In this document: piece by piece, positions 1 through 8,624 of the stretch
Layout: every line of letters begins with the position of its first letter
Numbering within the stretch: the stretch's first letter is position 1
The notes under the pieces: generated by a model
What the model saw: only the letters and a program-made list of their open reading frames with translations
Database searches by the model: none
Told to the model about the DNA's origin: nothing
Translations under genes and position numbers: made by a program
Assembly (NCBI GenBank): GCA_910587245.1
Contig: CAJULX010000001.1
Span: 1 to 64,000 of the forward strand
DNA: 64,000 nt
Origin: Candidatus Gastranaerophilales bacterium
GTDB taxonomy: Bacteria > Cyanobacteriota > Vampirovibrionia > Gastranaerophilales > Gastranaerophilaceae
Direction of reading: 5' to 3'

Positions 1-24
1 GAACAAATGGAGGAGATATTTTGA
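1..24 (+). CDS. Partial 3' end of an upstream gene, possibly leuC
   Basis: Frame 1 is open from the window edge and ends at TGA (22-24), overlapping the TTG start of leuD by 3 nt. Seven residues (EQMEEIF) are too few to identify. leuC commonly precedes leuD, and the overlap suggests coupled translation, so leuC is an inference from position only. Confidence 0.3.
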   Translation, partial: EQMEEIF

Positions 25-512
25 AAAAAGGTAAAAGTTTTGTTTATGGGGATGATGTTGATACTGATGTAATAATACCTGCAAGATATCTGAACACAAG
101 CGTTGCGGAAGAGCTTGCACAACATTGTATGGAGGATATTGATAAAGATTTTTATAAAAACGTGCAGAAGGATGATTTTATTGTTGCGGGTGATAATTTT
201 GGCTGCGGTTCCAGCCGCGAGCATGCACCTATTGCAATTAAAGCATCAGGTGTAAGTGCCGTTATCGCTAAAAGCTTTGCAAGAATTTTTTACAGAAATG
301 CTATAAATATAGGTCTTGTTATTGTAGAAAATGATAAATTGCCCGATGAAACAAAAAACGGTGATGAAATTTGTATGGATTTGGAAAAAGGGGTTGTTAA
401 AAATTTAACAACGGGAAAAGAATATGAAGTTACCGTTTTTCCGAAAGAAATTCAGGAATTAATTGATATCGGCGGGCTTGTAAACTATACAAAGAAAAAG
501 CTCGGCGTATAA
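21..512 (+). CDS. leuD: 3-isopropylmalate dehydratase small subunit (LeuD)
   Basis: Small subunit of isopropylmalate isomerase, which with LeuC converts 2-isopropylmalate to 3-isopropylmalate in leucine synthesis. At 163 aa it is the short LeuD form. The DDVDTD...ARYL motif is at residues 11-24, and the swivel-domain signature [13 protein letters not shown] is at 57-69. The start is TTG at 21, with an AGGAG ribosome site 6-10 nt upstream. It is followed after 47 bp by leuB on the same strand, so it belongs to a leucine operon that begins outside the window. Confidence 0.95.
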   Translation: MKKGKSFVYGDDVDTDVIIPARYLNTSVAEELAQHCMEDIDKDFYKNVQKDDFIVAGDNFGCGSSREHAPIAIKASGVSAVIAKSFARIFYRNAINIGLVIVENDKLPDETKNGDEICMDLEKGVVKNLTTGKEYEVTVFPKEIQELIDIGGLVNYTKKKLGV

Positions 513-559
513 TTTTTGCGGATTTTGAAGCACTTTAAAAATTTTGGGAGAAATTAATT

Positions 560-1663
560 ATGAAAGAATATAAAGTTGCAGTACTCTCAGGAGACGGTAT
601 CGGTCCTGAGATTATGGACGAGGCTAAAAAGGTATTGAATGCCGCAGGTGAAGTTTTTGATTTTAAAATCGAATATAAAGATGAGCTTATAGGCGGTATT
701 GCATATGATAATACAGGAGTTCCGCTTCCCGATGAGACCGTTAAAACATCAAAAGAAGCAGATGCCGTTATGCTTGGCGCTGTCGGCGATTGGAAATATG
801 ACACGCTTCCTCCGGAAGTTCGTCCCGAAAGAGCACTTCTCGGTATCAGAAAAGCCTTGGGGTTATTTGCAAATCTGCGTCCTGCAATTGTCTGGGATGA
901 ACTTGTATCTTCAAGCCCCTTAAAACCTGAAAATGTTTCAGGGGTGGATATTATGATTATCCGCGAATTAACGGGGGATGTTTATTTCGGCGAGCCAAAA
1001 GGAGTTGAAGTGCGTCTTGATAAAGACGGCAAAGGCACAAGATGGGGCTTTAATAATATGATTTATTCGGAAGATGAAGTGCGCCGCATTGCAAAAATCG
1101 CCTTTGAAACAGCAATGGTAAGGGGTAAAAAACTCTGCTCCGTTGATAAGGCAAACGTGCTCGATGTTTCAAGATTATGGAGAGAGGTTGTATTGGAAGT
1201 TGCAAAAGACTATCCCGAGGTTGAGCTGTCTCATATGTATGTGGATAATGCTGCAATGCAATTAATCAGAGCGCCGAAACAATTTGATACGATTGTAACG
1301 GGAAATATTTTCGGCGATATTTTATCCGATGAAGCTTCAATGCTGTCAGGGTCTTTAGGATTATTGCCGAGTGCGAGCCTCGGAGAAAATGCAAAAACGG
1401 CTTTATATGAACCGATTCACGGTTCCGCACCGGATTTAAGAGGAAAAGATGTTGTAAACCCGATTGCAACAATACTTTCTGCAGGCATGATGCTTAAATA
1501 CTCTTTTAAAATGGATGAAGCTTATGATTTAATTGAAAAATCAATCAAGGATGTATTAAAAGACGGTTACAGAACCGCCGATATTATGTCTGACGGTAAA
1601 GAGCTTATCGGTACAAAACGTATGGGCGATTTAATTAAAGATAAAGTTTTAAAGGCAAAATAA
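560..1663 (+). CDS. leuB: 3-isopropylmalate dehydrogenase (LeuB)
   Basis: NAD-dependent oxidative decarboxylation of 3-isopropylmalate to 2-oxoisocaproate, the step after LeuCD. At 367 aa it has the usual length. The N-terminus has the Rossmann-like GDGIGPEI motif, the middle has the substrate-binding [10 protein letters not shown] stretch, and the C-terminal half has the metal-binding GDILSDEAS and EPIHGSAPD motifs. The ATG is preceded by GGGAGA. It lies in the leu operon and is followed 1 nt later by a secreted TonB-C-like protein, so the transcript probably continues. Confidence 0.96.
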   Translation: MKEYKVAVLSGDGIGPEIMDEAKKVLNAAGEVFDFKIEYKDELIGGIAYDNTGVPLPDETVKTSKEADAVMLGAVGDWKYDTLPPEVRPERALLGIRKALGLFANLRPAIVWDELVSSSPLKPENVSGVDIMIIRELTGDVYFGEPKGVEVRLDKDGKGTRWGFNNMIYSEDEVRRIAKIAFETAMVRGKKLCSVDKANVLDVSRLWREVVLEVAKDYPEVELSHMYVDNAAMQLIRAPKQFDTIVTGNIFGDILSDEASMLSGSLGLLPSASLGENAKTALYEPIHGSAPDLRGKDVVNPIATILSAGMMLKYSFKMDEAYDLIEKSIKDVLKDGYRTADIMSDGKELIGTKRMGDLIKDKVLKAK

Positions 1664-1664
1664 A

Positions 1665-2078
1665 ATGAAAAGATTATTAAGTTTATTTTTTGTATTTTTA
1701 TTGGGTGCAGGAAGTGTTTTTGCGGGCACAAATTATACGTATCAGATGAGCGCCGCAAAATATAATACAAAAGAAGCCTATGATATTTATGCAAATCAGG
1801 TAAATGAAACCGTTTATAAAAATATGCCGCGGTCGTTTTCATATATTGACAGGGAACCGCAGTTTGCAGTGAGTATTAATAAAGACGGAAGTGTGGATAA
1901 AGCTTGGATTCTGGTGAGTTCAGGCTCAAAAGGGTATGATGAAAAAGTGGTTAAAAGAATGGAAAAAACCGAATTTCCTTCATACAAAGATTATGTGAAT
2001 GCAAAAAATCTTGTTTTTAAATATAAAATAAGAAAACAAACAAAAATTATACCGATTCCTATCCCTATTTGGTTTTAA
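1665..2078 (+). CDS. Secreted protein with TonB C-terminal-like domain
   Basis: 137 aa. Residues 1-20 form a signal peptide (MKR, hydrophobic core, cleavage after FA). Residues about 60-127 resemble a stand-alone TonB C-terminal fold: a VSINKDGSVDKAWILVSSG strand-turn-strand, an amphipathic helix and a closing strand NLVFKYKI. The C-terminus is proline/isoleucine-rich. It starts 1 nt after leuB, so it is probably cotranscribed without being functionally related to leucine synthesis. The true partner is unknown. Without a TonB membrane anchor it would be periplasmic or outer-membrane attached. Confidence 0.6.
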   Translation: MKRLLSLFFVFLLGAGSVFAGTNYTYQMSAAKYNTKEAYDIYANQVNETVYKNMPRSFSYIDREPQFAVSINKDGSVDKAWILVSSGSKGYDEKVVKRMEKTEFPSYKDYVNAKNLVFKYKIRKQTKIIPIPIPIWF

Positions 2079-2084
2079 GAATTT

Positions 2085-4016
2085 TTATGAAAATTGTTTA
2101 AAAATGCCGTCAAGCTGTATTTTTTGGAAAGGTATGGCGGCAGTTTTTTCTTTTTGTTTGGAAGCTTCTTTCGGCTGTTCTTTTACTGTTTCCTCTGCAG
2201 ACTCCTCTATAGGTTCTTTCGGAGCTTTTTCCTGTGCATTGGATTTTTTATTTTCAGATTCGGCTGTTTTTTCGATTTTATTGTCTTTATCAGGTTTTGA
2301 GTTATAGTTTGCAAAGTGTCTGTAATCGGCTAAATCATCAATTGCCATCATATGAGCTATTCTTGAAGAACTTTTCTGCTCTTTTGTAATGTAGGCATCA
2401 AGCATAATTGCAGGAACTATGGATATTATCATGGGGATAAAGGCTTTAAACATGCTTGAGCCGGTTACTGTTTTCCTGCTTACGTTTTTCATCATTAACG
2501 CTGTGGATAACATCGTACCGCCAAGAGACAGGAATGTTGAACCGTAATTGTTTATTATTTCCCCGAGTGCTTCAGTACTTTCAGAGTATGTTTGCGATTT
2601 ATCATCAATTTTATTAAATGTTTTAATTACATTTTGCTGTAATTGCTGTGCATCTGCGCGCTGTTTATCGGTAAGTTCAATCTTGTTTCTTGCAAGTTTT
2701 AATTGTTTGTCTTTATTGCCGTTTGTTTTCAGGTATTTGTTATATTCTCTGTTTTCTTTGAATAGCCTTGCGTAGAATTGGAAAAGGTTTTCTTTTTTAT
2801 CTTCTTTTTTAATTTCGGGGGTTTCTATATCTTTTAATTTATCTTCATCAACATATGCAAGTTTTTCGGGGTTATTTTTAAAATCCTGTATAACTTTAAA
2901 TCTTGCAACGCGTGATGCTTGCTTTTGCAGTTTTGTTGCAACAATTCCTGCAAGCATCATACCGCAGAAACCTGCAATCCAGGGGAGTTTATTTCCTGCG
3001 CTGCCGGTTTTCTTTACCGCTTTTGAGGCTAACTTTGCAGTTTTTTCACCGATATTTTTATTTTTTATTTTTGAGACAAGTTTTATAATTCCTTTAACAA
3101 TAAAACCCCCTGCGGCACCTATAAGAGCACCGCTTGTTATCAGCGCATTTGTACCGAATTCAACATCTTCGGCGTAATCCTGAGAGGCTTTATCCGCTTC
3201 TTCTACCACCTGCGTTATCAGCTGCTGTGCTTCTTTTGCTTTAAGGGTTTCGGTTTCGCTTAAGGGTTTGTCAAAATTTTCTTTTTCTTTTTCAAATTGT
3301 TCATTCTGGGCTTTAAGATATTCCTGCACTTCGATATTTTCATGGGTGATATTGTCTATCGTTGCTTTTGCTTCTTTAAGACCCTGCGGAGTATTATTTT
3401 TTTCTTCTTTTTTATCAATTTCAATGGTTTCCGCTATTTTATTTAATTCTTCAATCTGCTTATCATTTAAAATTGCAAACTGGTTTTCTGAATTTAATTG
3501 TGTTTTAACGGCATCATATCTTCCTATTTTTGAAGCAAATACCTGATTTTTTGTTGCCCAGACAATAATCGGTGCAACAAGCGGCAAGGTAGCCAGAGAA
3601 CCTGTTATGGAAGGCAGAAAAGCTGCAAAGTTTTCCATTTTCGGATGTTTTTTAATGAAGGCGTTTATTTTTGCCTGTCCGCCTTTTGATTTTGCAAAAA
3701 GCGCTCCTGCACCCATACCTATAGCCATTACGGCAGCAATTGCAAGTTCCGTTGCAGCCGTGGTTGCAATTTCCGTATTTTCTGCTTTGGTTTGCGAGAA
3801 TTCATCCATTGTATCAACGGCATTCAGTACCACATCTGCCTTTTGCAGCAGTAAATCTTTTTCTTTTTGTGTCAGCGGATTTTCTTTTAAATATAATTCT
3901 TTTTTAGCAAGATTTTCTTCTCTTTTTGCCTGCCATTCAGTATATTTTGGCTTATTTTTTCTGTATTCCAAATAATTATTTAAAATTTCCACTTTAAAAT
4001 ACCTTAAAAGACACAC
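2085..4016 (-). CDS. Large multi-pass membrane protein with coiled regions, unknown function
   Basis: No family recognised. 643 aa with about six hydrophobic segments arranged in pairs: near residues 90-110 and 135-160, near 295-320 and 345-365, and near 500-520 and 535-555. Between the pairs lie long charged helical stretches rich in Lys, Glu and Gln, and the C-terminal 90 residues are a low-complexity Lys/Glu tail. Each hydrophobic pair is followed by a similar polar block, hinting at an internal threefold repeat. The start is GTG at 4016. A second GTG at 3992 (eight codons in) with AAGG upstream is an equally good start. It is convergent with the leu operon. Confidence 0.7.
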   Translation of the reverse strand: MCLLRYFKVEILNNYLEYRKNKPKYTEWQAKREENLAKKELYLKENPLTQKEKDLLLQKADVVLNAVDTMDEFSQTKAENTEIATTAATELAIAAVMAIGMGAGALFAKSKGGQAKINAFIKKHPKMENFAAFLPSITGSLATLPLVAPIIVWATKNQVFASKIGRYDAVKTQLNSENQFAILNDKQIEELNKIAETIEIDKKEEKNNTPQGLKEAKATIDNITHENIEVQEYLKAQNEQFEKEKENFDKPLSETETLKAKEAQQLITQVVEEADKASQDYAEDVEFGTNALITSGALIGAAGGFIVKGIIKLVSKIKNKNIGEKTAKLASKAVKKTGSAGNKLPWIAGFCGMMLAGIVATKLQKQASRVARFKVIQDFKNNPEKLAYVDEDKLKDIETPEIKKEDKKENLFQFYARLFKENREYNKYLKTNGNKDKQLKLARNKIELTDKQRADAQQLQQNVIKTFNKIDDKSQTYSESTEALGEIINNYGSTFLSLGGTMLSTALMMKNVSRKTVTGSSMFKAFIPMIISIVPAIMLDAYITKEQKSSSRIAHMMAIDDLADYRHFANYNSKPDKDNKIEKTAESENKKSNAQEKAPKEPIEESAEETVKEQPKEASKQKEKTAAIPFQKIQLDGIFKQFS

Positions 4017-4076
4017 TTCTTCCTATACCTTTAAAAACATTTAAAGGTGAAAAATTGCGCTTTATAGGGGCGGATA

Positions 4077-4697
4077 TTATTTGTTTAATTCTTTATTTAC
4101 TTCAATTAAATCCAGAACTTTTTTATAAACATAATCAGGGTCTCTGACATCGCCGATTACAACAACATAATCATGAAAACTGCCGACGCAGACAAAAGAT
4201 ATATTTCCAAGATTCGACATTCTCTGCAGAGGGCCTTTTGTTACGCTTGAATCAAGAATTGATGTGTATTCAAGGTATCTTAATTTGCCGTCAAACGCGT
4301 TATATGTATATTCCATTCTTGTTTGATAAAATGTAAATTTTCTTGCAATTGTATTTTTCTTTGAAATTTGCATAAAAAGCAAAAAGGTTATAATGAAAAA
4401 TACTGCGCCTGTTGCCCAAAAGGCAATAAAACTGTTCATTGAACCCAATAAGCTTAAAATAACGGTGCACACGGAACCTATTGTTACCATTGCAACCGCG
4501 CCTATAAAAACAGCCAGAAAGAATGCACGTACACCTATTGTTGCAGGATCAAAAGCAGGTTTAATATTAAAAACCATCTCTTCTTTTCTTGCTTCGGGAA
4601 CCTGAATTCTTTTTCTTGAAGATGTCATACTGCCGCCGCATCTGCTGCAACATATGGCGTTATCGGGTAATTTTTGACCGCAAAATTTACACTGCAT
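4077..4697 (-). CDS. Zinc-ribbon membrane protein with PH-like C-terminal domain
   Basis: 206 aa. Residues 4-21 are a double CxxC zinc ribbon (CKFCGQ, then CSRCGG), followed by a basic linker. Two transmembrane helices lie near 55-85 and 90-110. The C-terminal ~90 residues read like a bacterial PH/YdbT-type domain (FTFYQTRMEYTYNAFDGKLRYLEY, then a VVVIGDVRDP strand). The family usually reports on or scaffolds membrane processes, but no substrate can be assigned. It is transcribed alone, with an 85-bp AT-rich gap from the next minus-strand gene. Confidence 0.6.
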   Translation of the reverse strand: MQCKFCGQKLPDNAICCSRCGGSMTSSRKRIQVPEARKEEMVFNIKPAFDPATIGVRAFFLAVFIGAVAMVTIGSVCTVILSLLGSMNSFIAFWATGAVFFIITFLLFMQISKKNTIARKFTFYQTRMEYTYNAFDGKLRYLEYTSILDSSVTKGPLQRMSNLGNISFVCVGSFHDYVVVIGDVRDPDYVYKKVLDLIEVNKELNK

Positions 4698-4782
4698 TAA
4701 TTAATAAACCATTTCTCATAGTTTCTGTTACTGTTTTTAATTTAGCATAAAATTACAGGTTTTAACAATATTTTTTTGAAAA

Positions 4783-5136
4783 TTAAAGTTTTACGTAAAG
4801 ATATGTAAAATAAATAAGGCTTAAAATAAAAATAATAATTTGTATTGCACTAAAAAGCCCGAGTTTTTTATAAGAAACAAAATTTCCCACAGCAAACGGG
4901 AATACAAAAAACATAAACATAAAAGGCAGCCTTGAATAGCTTGCATTTAAAAGATATTGAAGCCCCGTGATTAAAATAAGCCCGAGGTAGCAAAATATAA
5001 GAACGGATAAAAATATTGAATAAAAAGCCCGTTTTTTCGGTGCGGTTTCTTCTTTAAAAATATTTGTAATCCCGTAAAAAAACGATACTATTAAAAGAAA
5101 ATTTATAGCCATAAGGGCGATTAATAAATATTTCAA
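4783..5136 (-). CDS. Small four-helix membrane protein, unknown
   Basis: 117 aa, almost entirely hydrophobic. About four transmembrane helices are near residues 2-24, 38-60, 66-88 and 96-115, with a polar KEETAPKKR loop after the first. It begins 2 nt after the alpha/beta hydrolase stop, so it is the last gene of the HAD-aminotransferase-hydrolase operon. No family recognised. Confidence 0.6.
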   Translation of the reverse strand: MKYLLIALMAINFLLIVSFFYGITNIFKEETAPKKRAFYSIFLSVLIFCYLGLILITGLQYLLNASYSRLPFMFMFFVFPFAVGNFVSYKKLGLFSAIQIIIFILSLIYFTYLYVKL

Positions 5137-5138
5137 AA

Positions 5139-6005
5139 CTATTTTCTCCTGTTTTTAAGTTCTTTTAAATCAACTTTTCTTTTGTATGAAAGTGCATCTA
5201 TAAATTCTATTGTTTTATTTAAGACTTTTTCTTTTTCATTGTCGTATAAAACAAGATGGTAACTGTTATTCAATTCTACGTATTCTTTATAAAATGATGA
5301 AGCGTTGTTGTATACAAATTTTGCACTTTTTGTACTTGTAAGATCATCTTCAAGAGAATGAATTATAAGAATAGGCGCAAATACTTTTTTGATATTGTGT
5401 CTTACTTTTTTTGAAAGCAAAAGCAGTTCATATATGGAACTTAGCGGGTAATTATCCATTGCAACCGTGTTTTTGCTCATTAATTTTGAAACGGCAGCTC
5501 TTGCTTTAAGATTTTTTATGCCGTAGGGTTCTCTCTCGGGGAAAGTGTAGTAATATCTTAAAATTGTATAAAGCCCGAGCGGCATTAAAAAATTATAAAA
5601 AGGGATTGTCCAGCCATCCAGAAAAAGGGTGGTAGAAAGGCATATAAGCCCTGTTATATCTTTATTTTCAACGGCAAGATTAAGCGCTAAAACAGCACCC
5701 AGACAAAGCCCGCCCACAAAAAAATCCGCATAGTTTTTTCTTAATGCTTTGTATCGCTCATCCGCAAAATCGCGCCAATCTTTCTCTTTAACGGAATAAA
5801 TGTCGATTTCATGGTCTCCATGTCCCGGCAGACAATAGCAAAAAACATCAAATCCTTTTTCATAAAGGTATTTTGCATATCTTTTGAGTTCATACGGGCT
5901 GCCCGTAAGCCCATGAAAGAGCATAACCGCACGGTTTGGCTGAACGGTTTCTCTGTGGATTAAAATATAGTCCATCTCTGATTTTTTAGTTTTTTGAACA
6001 TTCAT
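5139..6005 (-). CDS. Alpha/beta hydrolase (carboxylesterase/monoacylglycerol lipase type) with Cys nucleophile position
   Basis: 288 aa, serine aminopeptidase S33/esterase-like fold. Residues 29-36 contain the oxyanion motif (LFHGLTGS). The nucleophile elbow at 99-103 reads GLCLG, so Cys101 sits where these enzymes normally have Ser. The likely acid is Asp220 or Asp221 (HSLEDD) and the base is His250 (NSYHLVLYD). A Cys nucleophile is known from dienelactone hydrolase, so activity is not excluded. It lies 6 nt after the aminotransferase and 2 nt before a small membrane protein, in one operon. Substrate unknown. Confidence 0.75.
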   Translation of the reverse strand: MNVQKTKKSEMDYILIHRETVQPNRAVMLFHGLTGSPYELKRYAKYLYEKGFDVFCYCLPGHGDHEIDIYSVKEKDWRDFADERYKALRKNYADFFVGGLCLGAVLALNLAVENKDITGLICLSTTLFLDGWTIPFYNFLMPLGLYTILRYYYTFPEREPYGIKNLKARAAVSKLMSKNTVAMDNYPLSSIYELLLLSKKVRHNIKKVFAPILIIHSLEDDLTSTKSAKFVYNNASSFYKEYVELNNSYHLVLYDNEKEKVLNKTIEFIDALSYKRKVDLKELKNRRK

Positions 6006-6011
6006 AATGAT

Positions 6012-7397
6012 TTAGCAAAACCTCTTAAATAATTTATCTATAAGCTCAATTGCCATATCAATTTCTTCATTTGAAATCGTAACGGGCGGAACAAGAGTAA
6101 TGACGTTTTTAAAATATCCGCCGTTATTTAAAACAAGCCCGCATTTTTGCCCTCTGTATTCAAGATTTCCCTTTAATCCTTCTTCTATAATATTGTCACA
6201 GAGTTCTTTATCGGGAGTAAATCCGTCTTCTTTTGTGCATTCAATTCTAAGCGCCAGCCCGAGGCCATCAACATTTCCTATCTGTCTGTAGCGGGATTTT
6301 AAGCATTTTAGTCCTTCAAGGAATCGTTTCCCTTTTTCTTTGATTTCATCTTCAAAATTACGCTCTTCAAATGCATCCATAACGGCACACCCTGCAGCAC
6401 ACCCTATGGGGTTTGATGAATAAGTGGAGTGGGTACGTCCTGCGGGCCATATATCAGGATTTATCATTTCTTCTCTTGCCCATAAGCCGCCAAGGGGGTT
6501 TAGACCGTTTGTTAAGGATTTGCCGAAAGTTAAACAATCGGGCTGTACGCCAAAATGCTCTATAGACCAGAGTTTTCCCGTTCTATAAAATCCCATCTGG
6601 ATTTCATCTGCTATAAATAAAATACCGAATTTATCAAGTACTCTTTTTAACTCTTTAAAATATCCCATCGGGGGAACAATGTATCCGCCTGTTCCTTGAA
6701 GGGGTTCTGCGATAAATGCTATGTATTCGGATTTTTTTGTAGCGGGGTCATAGAAAGATTTATATTCGCTTTCAAAATTTTTCTCAAACTGTTTAACACA
6801 GTAAAAATTGCAATCCTCACATTTTTTACCGTAGTGGCATCTGTAACAATAGGGGAAGGGTACAAAATGTGCCCTGTCGCCAAAGTGCCCGAAATATTCC
6901 CTGTATCTGAAACTTGATGTAACACAGGATGTACCGATTGTTCTGCCGTGGTATCCGCCCATAAAGGCAAACAGAAGGTTTTTTCCCGTGTAATTTCTTA
7001 CTAATTTCAGTGCGTCTTCAACTGCCTGTGCGCCGCCGACGTTAAAATGAACTCTGCCTTTTAAATTGAATCTTTTTTCATTTGCGCGTGCAATTTTTGA
7101 AGCTAAAAGAACTTTATTTTCAAACAAAAAACGGGAAGCAATCTGCGGCATAGTGTTTATGCAATTTATAACGGCGTTTGAAATTTTTTCGTTTTTATAT
7201 CCCAGATTACAGCTTGCATACCACATTTGAAGATCCAAATACGGTGTATCGTTATTATCAAACATAAATGTTCCGCTGCAATTATTAAAAATTTTAGGGT
7301 TTTTGCTGTAGTGTGTGGTGTCGCCCCAGGAACAGTATTTATCATCCAGTTCCCTTATTTCGGCTTCCGTTAACATTTTTTGTTTTAAATCCTGCAT
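6012..7397 (-). CDS. Class III PLP-dependent aminotransferase with Cys-rich insert
   Basis: 461 aa, fold-type I class III transaminase (GABA/ornithine/diamino acid type). Signs are GGAQAVEDALK near residue 120, GGYHGRT near 145, the cofactor Asp in IADEIQMGFYRTGK and the Schiff-base Lys in LTFGKSLTNG. A CYRCHYGKKCEDCNFYC insert near residues 185-205 is seen in a subgroup of this family and may hold a metal or brace the fold. The start has AAGGG upstream and lies inside the previous HAD gene (56-nt overlap). Amino donor unknown. Confidence 0.88.
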   Translation of the reverse strand: MQDLKQKMLTEAEIRELDDKYCSWGDTTHYSKNPKIFNNCSGTFMFDNNDTPYLDLQMWYASCNLGYKNEKISNAVINCINTMPQIASRFLFENKVLLASKIARANEKRFNLKGRVHFNVGGAQAVEDALKLVRNYTGKNLLFAFMGGYHGRTIGTSCVTSSFRYREYFGHFGDRAHFVPFPYCYRCHYGKKCEDCNFYCVKQFEKNFESEYKSFYDPATKKSEYIAFIAEPLQGTGGYIVPPMGYFKELKRVLDKFGILFIADEIQMGFYRTGKLWSIEHFGVQPDCLTFGKSLTNGLNPLGGLWAREEMINPDIWPAGRTHSTYSSNPIGCAAGCAVMDAFEERNFEDEIKEKGKRFLEGLKCLKSRYRQIGNVDGLGLALRIECTKEDGFTPDKELCDNIIEEGLKGNLEYRGQKCGLVLNNGGYFKNVITLVPPVTISNEEIDMAIELIDKLFKRFC

Positions 7398-8067
7398 TTG
7401 TCATTCCCTTCTTTAAAGATAGCCGGTTTAAAATATCATTGAAATCATTGAATTCAAAGAAATTTATACCTTTTTCAATGCAATGATTTTTTAAACTGTT
7501 TTTAGCAAACAACAGATGAGCCTTACTTGCAATACACCTATCGGATAATCCATCACCGGCGAATAAAAATTTTTTATCTTCTGCGGTATGGTTTTTTACT
7601 TTGGCACATTTACAGTTACCCAGATTTAAACGGCAGGTGCCTTCCGTATTCGGGAATAAAAGTTTAAATTTTAAAAAACCGTTTTCTTTTGTAAATTCAA
7701 GCTTATTTGCAAAGAAGGGGACATTTATATTTTCTTTTTTTAAAATGTATTCTATAAAATAATCAAAACCGTCGCTGATTATTGCAATATTTTTGTTATA
7801 TTCTTTTGCTGCAGCGCAAAATTCAGTAAAACCGTCTTGAATTTGAATTGAATTAAGAAAATTGTAAAAGGTTTCTTCCGTGAGGTTTTGAATTAAATCC
7901 AGCTGAAGCTGCATACAAATACGGGAGCTGATTTTACCGTGTATCCAATCCTGTTCTATATTAAGCCATTCAGGCGGGGCAAATGTTCTAAAGAAAGAAT
8001 TAACCGTATCCTGTTTTGTTATTGTGCCGTCAAAATCAAGAAAAATTGAATTAATTTCATTGAACAT
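7342..8067 (-). CDS. HAD-family phosphatase, MtnX/PSP-like
   Basis: 241 aa haloacid dehalogenase-type phosphatase. Motif I is FLDFDGTIT (residues 10-18), motif II the IISDGF segment near 96, and motif III/IV FAGDGLSDR near 168. The layout resembles MtnX and phosphoserine-phosphatase-like enzymes. A TEGTCRLNLGNCKCAK stretch carries three Cys. It is the first gene of the four-gene minus-strand operon, and its last 56 nt overlap the aminotransferase start. Physiological substrate unknown; methylthioribulose salvage is possible but no other mtn gene is in the window. Confidence 0.8.
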   Translation of the reverse strand: MFNEINSIFLDFDGTITKQDTVNSFFRTFAPPEWLNIEQDWIHGKISSRICMQLQLDLIQNLTEETFYNFLNSIQIQDGFTEFCAAAKEYNKNIAIISDGFDYFIEYILKKENINVPFFANKLEFTKENGFLKFKLLFPNTEGTCRLNLGNCKCAKVKNHTAEDKKFLFAGDGLSDRCIASKAHLLFAKNSLKNHCIEKGINFFEFNDFNDILNRLSLKKGMTNAGFKTKNVNGSRNKGTG

Positions 8068-8164
8068 TTTTAAAACCCTTTTTGTATTATTTTAAAATAT
8101 TAAAACAAAAAGAGAATATACGAAATCTGAAAGTACGGCAGATTACAAAAAGAATTTTTGCGTA

Positions 8165-8170
8165 TATAAT
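8165..8170 (+). promoter_or_regulatory. Putative -10 element for the 8217 gene pair
   Basis: TATAAT, preceded 17 nt upstream by a weak -35-like ATTACA. It lies in the 149-bp gap between the divergent HAD gene and the two small membrane proteins. Confidence 0.4.
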
Positions 8171-8216
8171 AAAGTTGAGCTATACTTGCCTTATATTTAG
8201 TTTGAAAGGTATAATA

Positions 8217-8456
8217 ATGGAAGAGAAGGTTTTTGAATATAAATTGAAAAGCCTGATAGAGCTTAGAACAACGCTTGTCGGTACTATAGCGATACTGTCC
8301 GGCGGAGTTATGTGGCTTATGTTTCTTGATGCTCCAAAATACAGATATTTTTTTGTTGCATTTGGGTTCTATTTTATTTGTGTTTTTGCAGTGAGTCTTA
8401 TGAAAACTATAACCGAGTTAAATGCAATTTTTTATAAAAGGAGAAATGTTAAATGA
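8217..8456 (+). CDS. Small two-helix membrane protein
   Basis: 79 aa, starting at the ATG that follows a GAAAGG site. An upstream extension to 8082 is in frame but lacks a ribosome site. A charged N-terminus (MEEKVFEYKLK) is followed by two transmembrane helices (about 22-42 and 48-66) and a basic KRRNVK end. The stop overlaps the ATG of the next small gene (ATGA), so they are translationally coupled. No family recognised. Confidence 0.6.
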   Translation: MEEKVFEYKLKSLIELRTTLVGTIAILSGGVMWLMFLDAPKYRYFFVAFGFYFICVFAVSLMKTITELNAIFYKRRNVK

Positions 8457-8578
8457 CGGATAATTTTGATGAGATAGCAGGTATCACCGTTGCAATTGGA
8501 TTTTTAGTAATTTTCTTATGGGGCCAATATGTTATTAATAAAACCTCAAAGCAAGATTTTAGCGAAGATAAGAAATAA
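8453..8578 (+). CDS. 41-aa single-pass membrane peptide
   Basis: Short ORF beginning at the ATGA overlap with the preceding gene, with AGGAGA upstream. It translates to an acidic N-terminus (MTDNFDEIA), one hydrophobic helix (GITVAIGFLVIFLWG) and a charged tail. The coupling and membrane topology suggest it acts with the 79-aa partner. Function unknown. Confidence 0.5.
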   Translation: MTDNFDEIAGITVAIGFLVIFLWGQYVINKTSKQDFSEDKK

Positions 8579-8624
8579 TTTTGCCCTTTAGGGTTTTGGC
8601 GTGAAGTTTATTAAATACATTCAC

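Noticed and set aside
3607..3975. Cys/Phe-rich plus-strand frame opposite the 643-aa protein
   Set aside because: Arises from the complement of Lys/Glu/Ala codons; no start signal.
8082..8216. N-terminal extension of the 79-aa membrane protein
   Set aside because: No ribosome site at 8082, and the extension covers the promoter region.
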